Assembly: GCA_022560715.1 (NCBI GenBank)
Contig: JADFSQ010000107.1
Span: forward strand, 1 to 6,720
Source of the DNA: Bacteroidota bacterium
GTDB lineage: Bacteria > Bacteroidota > Bacteroidia > Flavobacteriales > Flavobacteriaceae
Length of the DNA: 6,720 bases
Reading direction: 5' to 3'
In this document: positions 6,387 to 6,720 of the stretch, one piece after another
Position numbering within the stretch: position 1 is the first letter of the stretch
Layout: each line of letters opens with the position of its first letter
Translations under genes and position numbers: made by a program
Notes under the pieces: generated by a model
Seen by the model: the letters and a program-made list of their open reading frames with translations, nothing else
Told to the model about the DNA's origin: nothing
The model's database searches: none

Positions 6387-6720
6387 AAAGCTCAACAACA
6401 CATCCATGCAAGACTCGAGGAGCAAAAGAAACGTACAGGCAGAGTTAGAGCTCTGATATTAAAAGGAAGACAGCAAGGCGCGTCCACATACACAGCGGCG
6501 CGCTTTTTTCATAAGTCTATTTTCAAACATGGAACCGGAACGTTTATCCTATCCCACCAAGCCAAGACCACTGGACCACTATTCGATATGGTCAAACGGT
6601 GTCTTAAGTATATGCCTGAAGTCCTTACTCCTGAAATAGACACCGCCAATAAGAATCAAATCAAATTCGATGAATTAGAATCAGAATACACCGTCGGAAC
6701 CGCTGGGAATGAAGACTTAG
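6378..6720 (+). CDS. phage terminase large subunit, ATPase-domain fragment
   Basis: About 114 residues of the DNA-packaging motor ATPase of a tailed phage or prophage, open to the right edge. The stretch begins FKFNKAQQHIHARLEEQKK, as in terminases where an N/A-Q helix precedes the ATPase core. RVRALILKGRQQGAST then carries the deviant Walker A (GRQQGAST, nt 6465-6488), in which the usual GK-S/T lysine is not in its standard place, as is common in this family. TFILSHQAKTTGPLFDMVKR is the next strand and helix, and IKFDELESEYTVGTAGN leads toward the Walker B region, which lies outside the window. The terminase N-terminus and start codon are missing. The higher GC than the upstream genes suggests a different source. 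It probably acted in the host cytoplasm with a small terminase subunit and portal protein, neither of which is visible here. Confidence 0.82.

Noticed and set aside
6162..6720. A genuine novel signal-peptide / TPR / terminase fusion protein
   Set aside because: The GC step, the loss of both parts' missing halves at one point, and the incompatible cell locations favour joined fragments over a new protein architecture.
1..6720. tRNA, rRNA, CRISPR array, insertion sequence or riboswitch
   Set aside because: On reading both strands I saw no cloverleaf-like sequence, regularly spaced repeats, transposase motifs or terminal inverted repeats; almost all of the window is accounted for by protein-coding sequence and no gene-free stretch exceeds about 80 bases.

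Overview
The window looks like AT-rich Bacteroidota DNA, most likely from the class Flavobacteriia. The evidence is the low GC, the TAnnTTTG-type promoter, the protein flavour (lysine-, asparagine- and isoleucine-rich), and the gene order ECF sigma factor / Nramp-like transporter / lipA / gap / exported protein. It does not read as one continuous natural locus. Two internal boundaries cut genes on both sides, so the window is best treated as three pieces joined together.

Piece 1 (1 to about 1440) holds the 3' end of an unidentified plus-strand gene. Converging on it are two minus-strand genes of a surface-polysaccharide type: the C-terminal half of a GT4 glycosyltransferase, then a class I SAM methyltransferase. 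Piece 2 (about 1450 to 6375) is a co-directional plus-strand block: a GT2 membrane glycosyltransferase lacking its extreme N-terminus, an ECF-type sigma-70 factor, an Nramp-related transporter, lipoyl synthase (lipA), glyceraldehyde-3-phosphate dehydrogenase (gap, with an apparent single-base frameshift), and the start of an exported, possibly TPR-containing protein. Piece 3 (about 6378 to 6720) has a clearly higher GC (about 43% by hand count, against about 29% just upstream). It encodes part of a phage terminase large-subunit ATPase domain, read in frame with the exported protein before it.

GT2, sigma factor and transporter overlap end to start (10 nt and 1 nt) and are probably co-transcribed. 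lipA follows after 48 nt with its own promoter-like -7 element, and gap starts 9 nt after lipA. lipA (lipoate cofactor for pyruvate and 2-oxoglutarate dehydrogenases) and gap (glycolysis) belong to central carbon metabolism. The link between the sigma factor and the transporter is positional only.

I found no convincing undescribed system. The points most worth checking are the two junctions, the gap frameshift, and the loss of the standard metal-binding motifs in the Nramp-like transporter.
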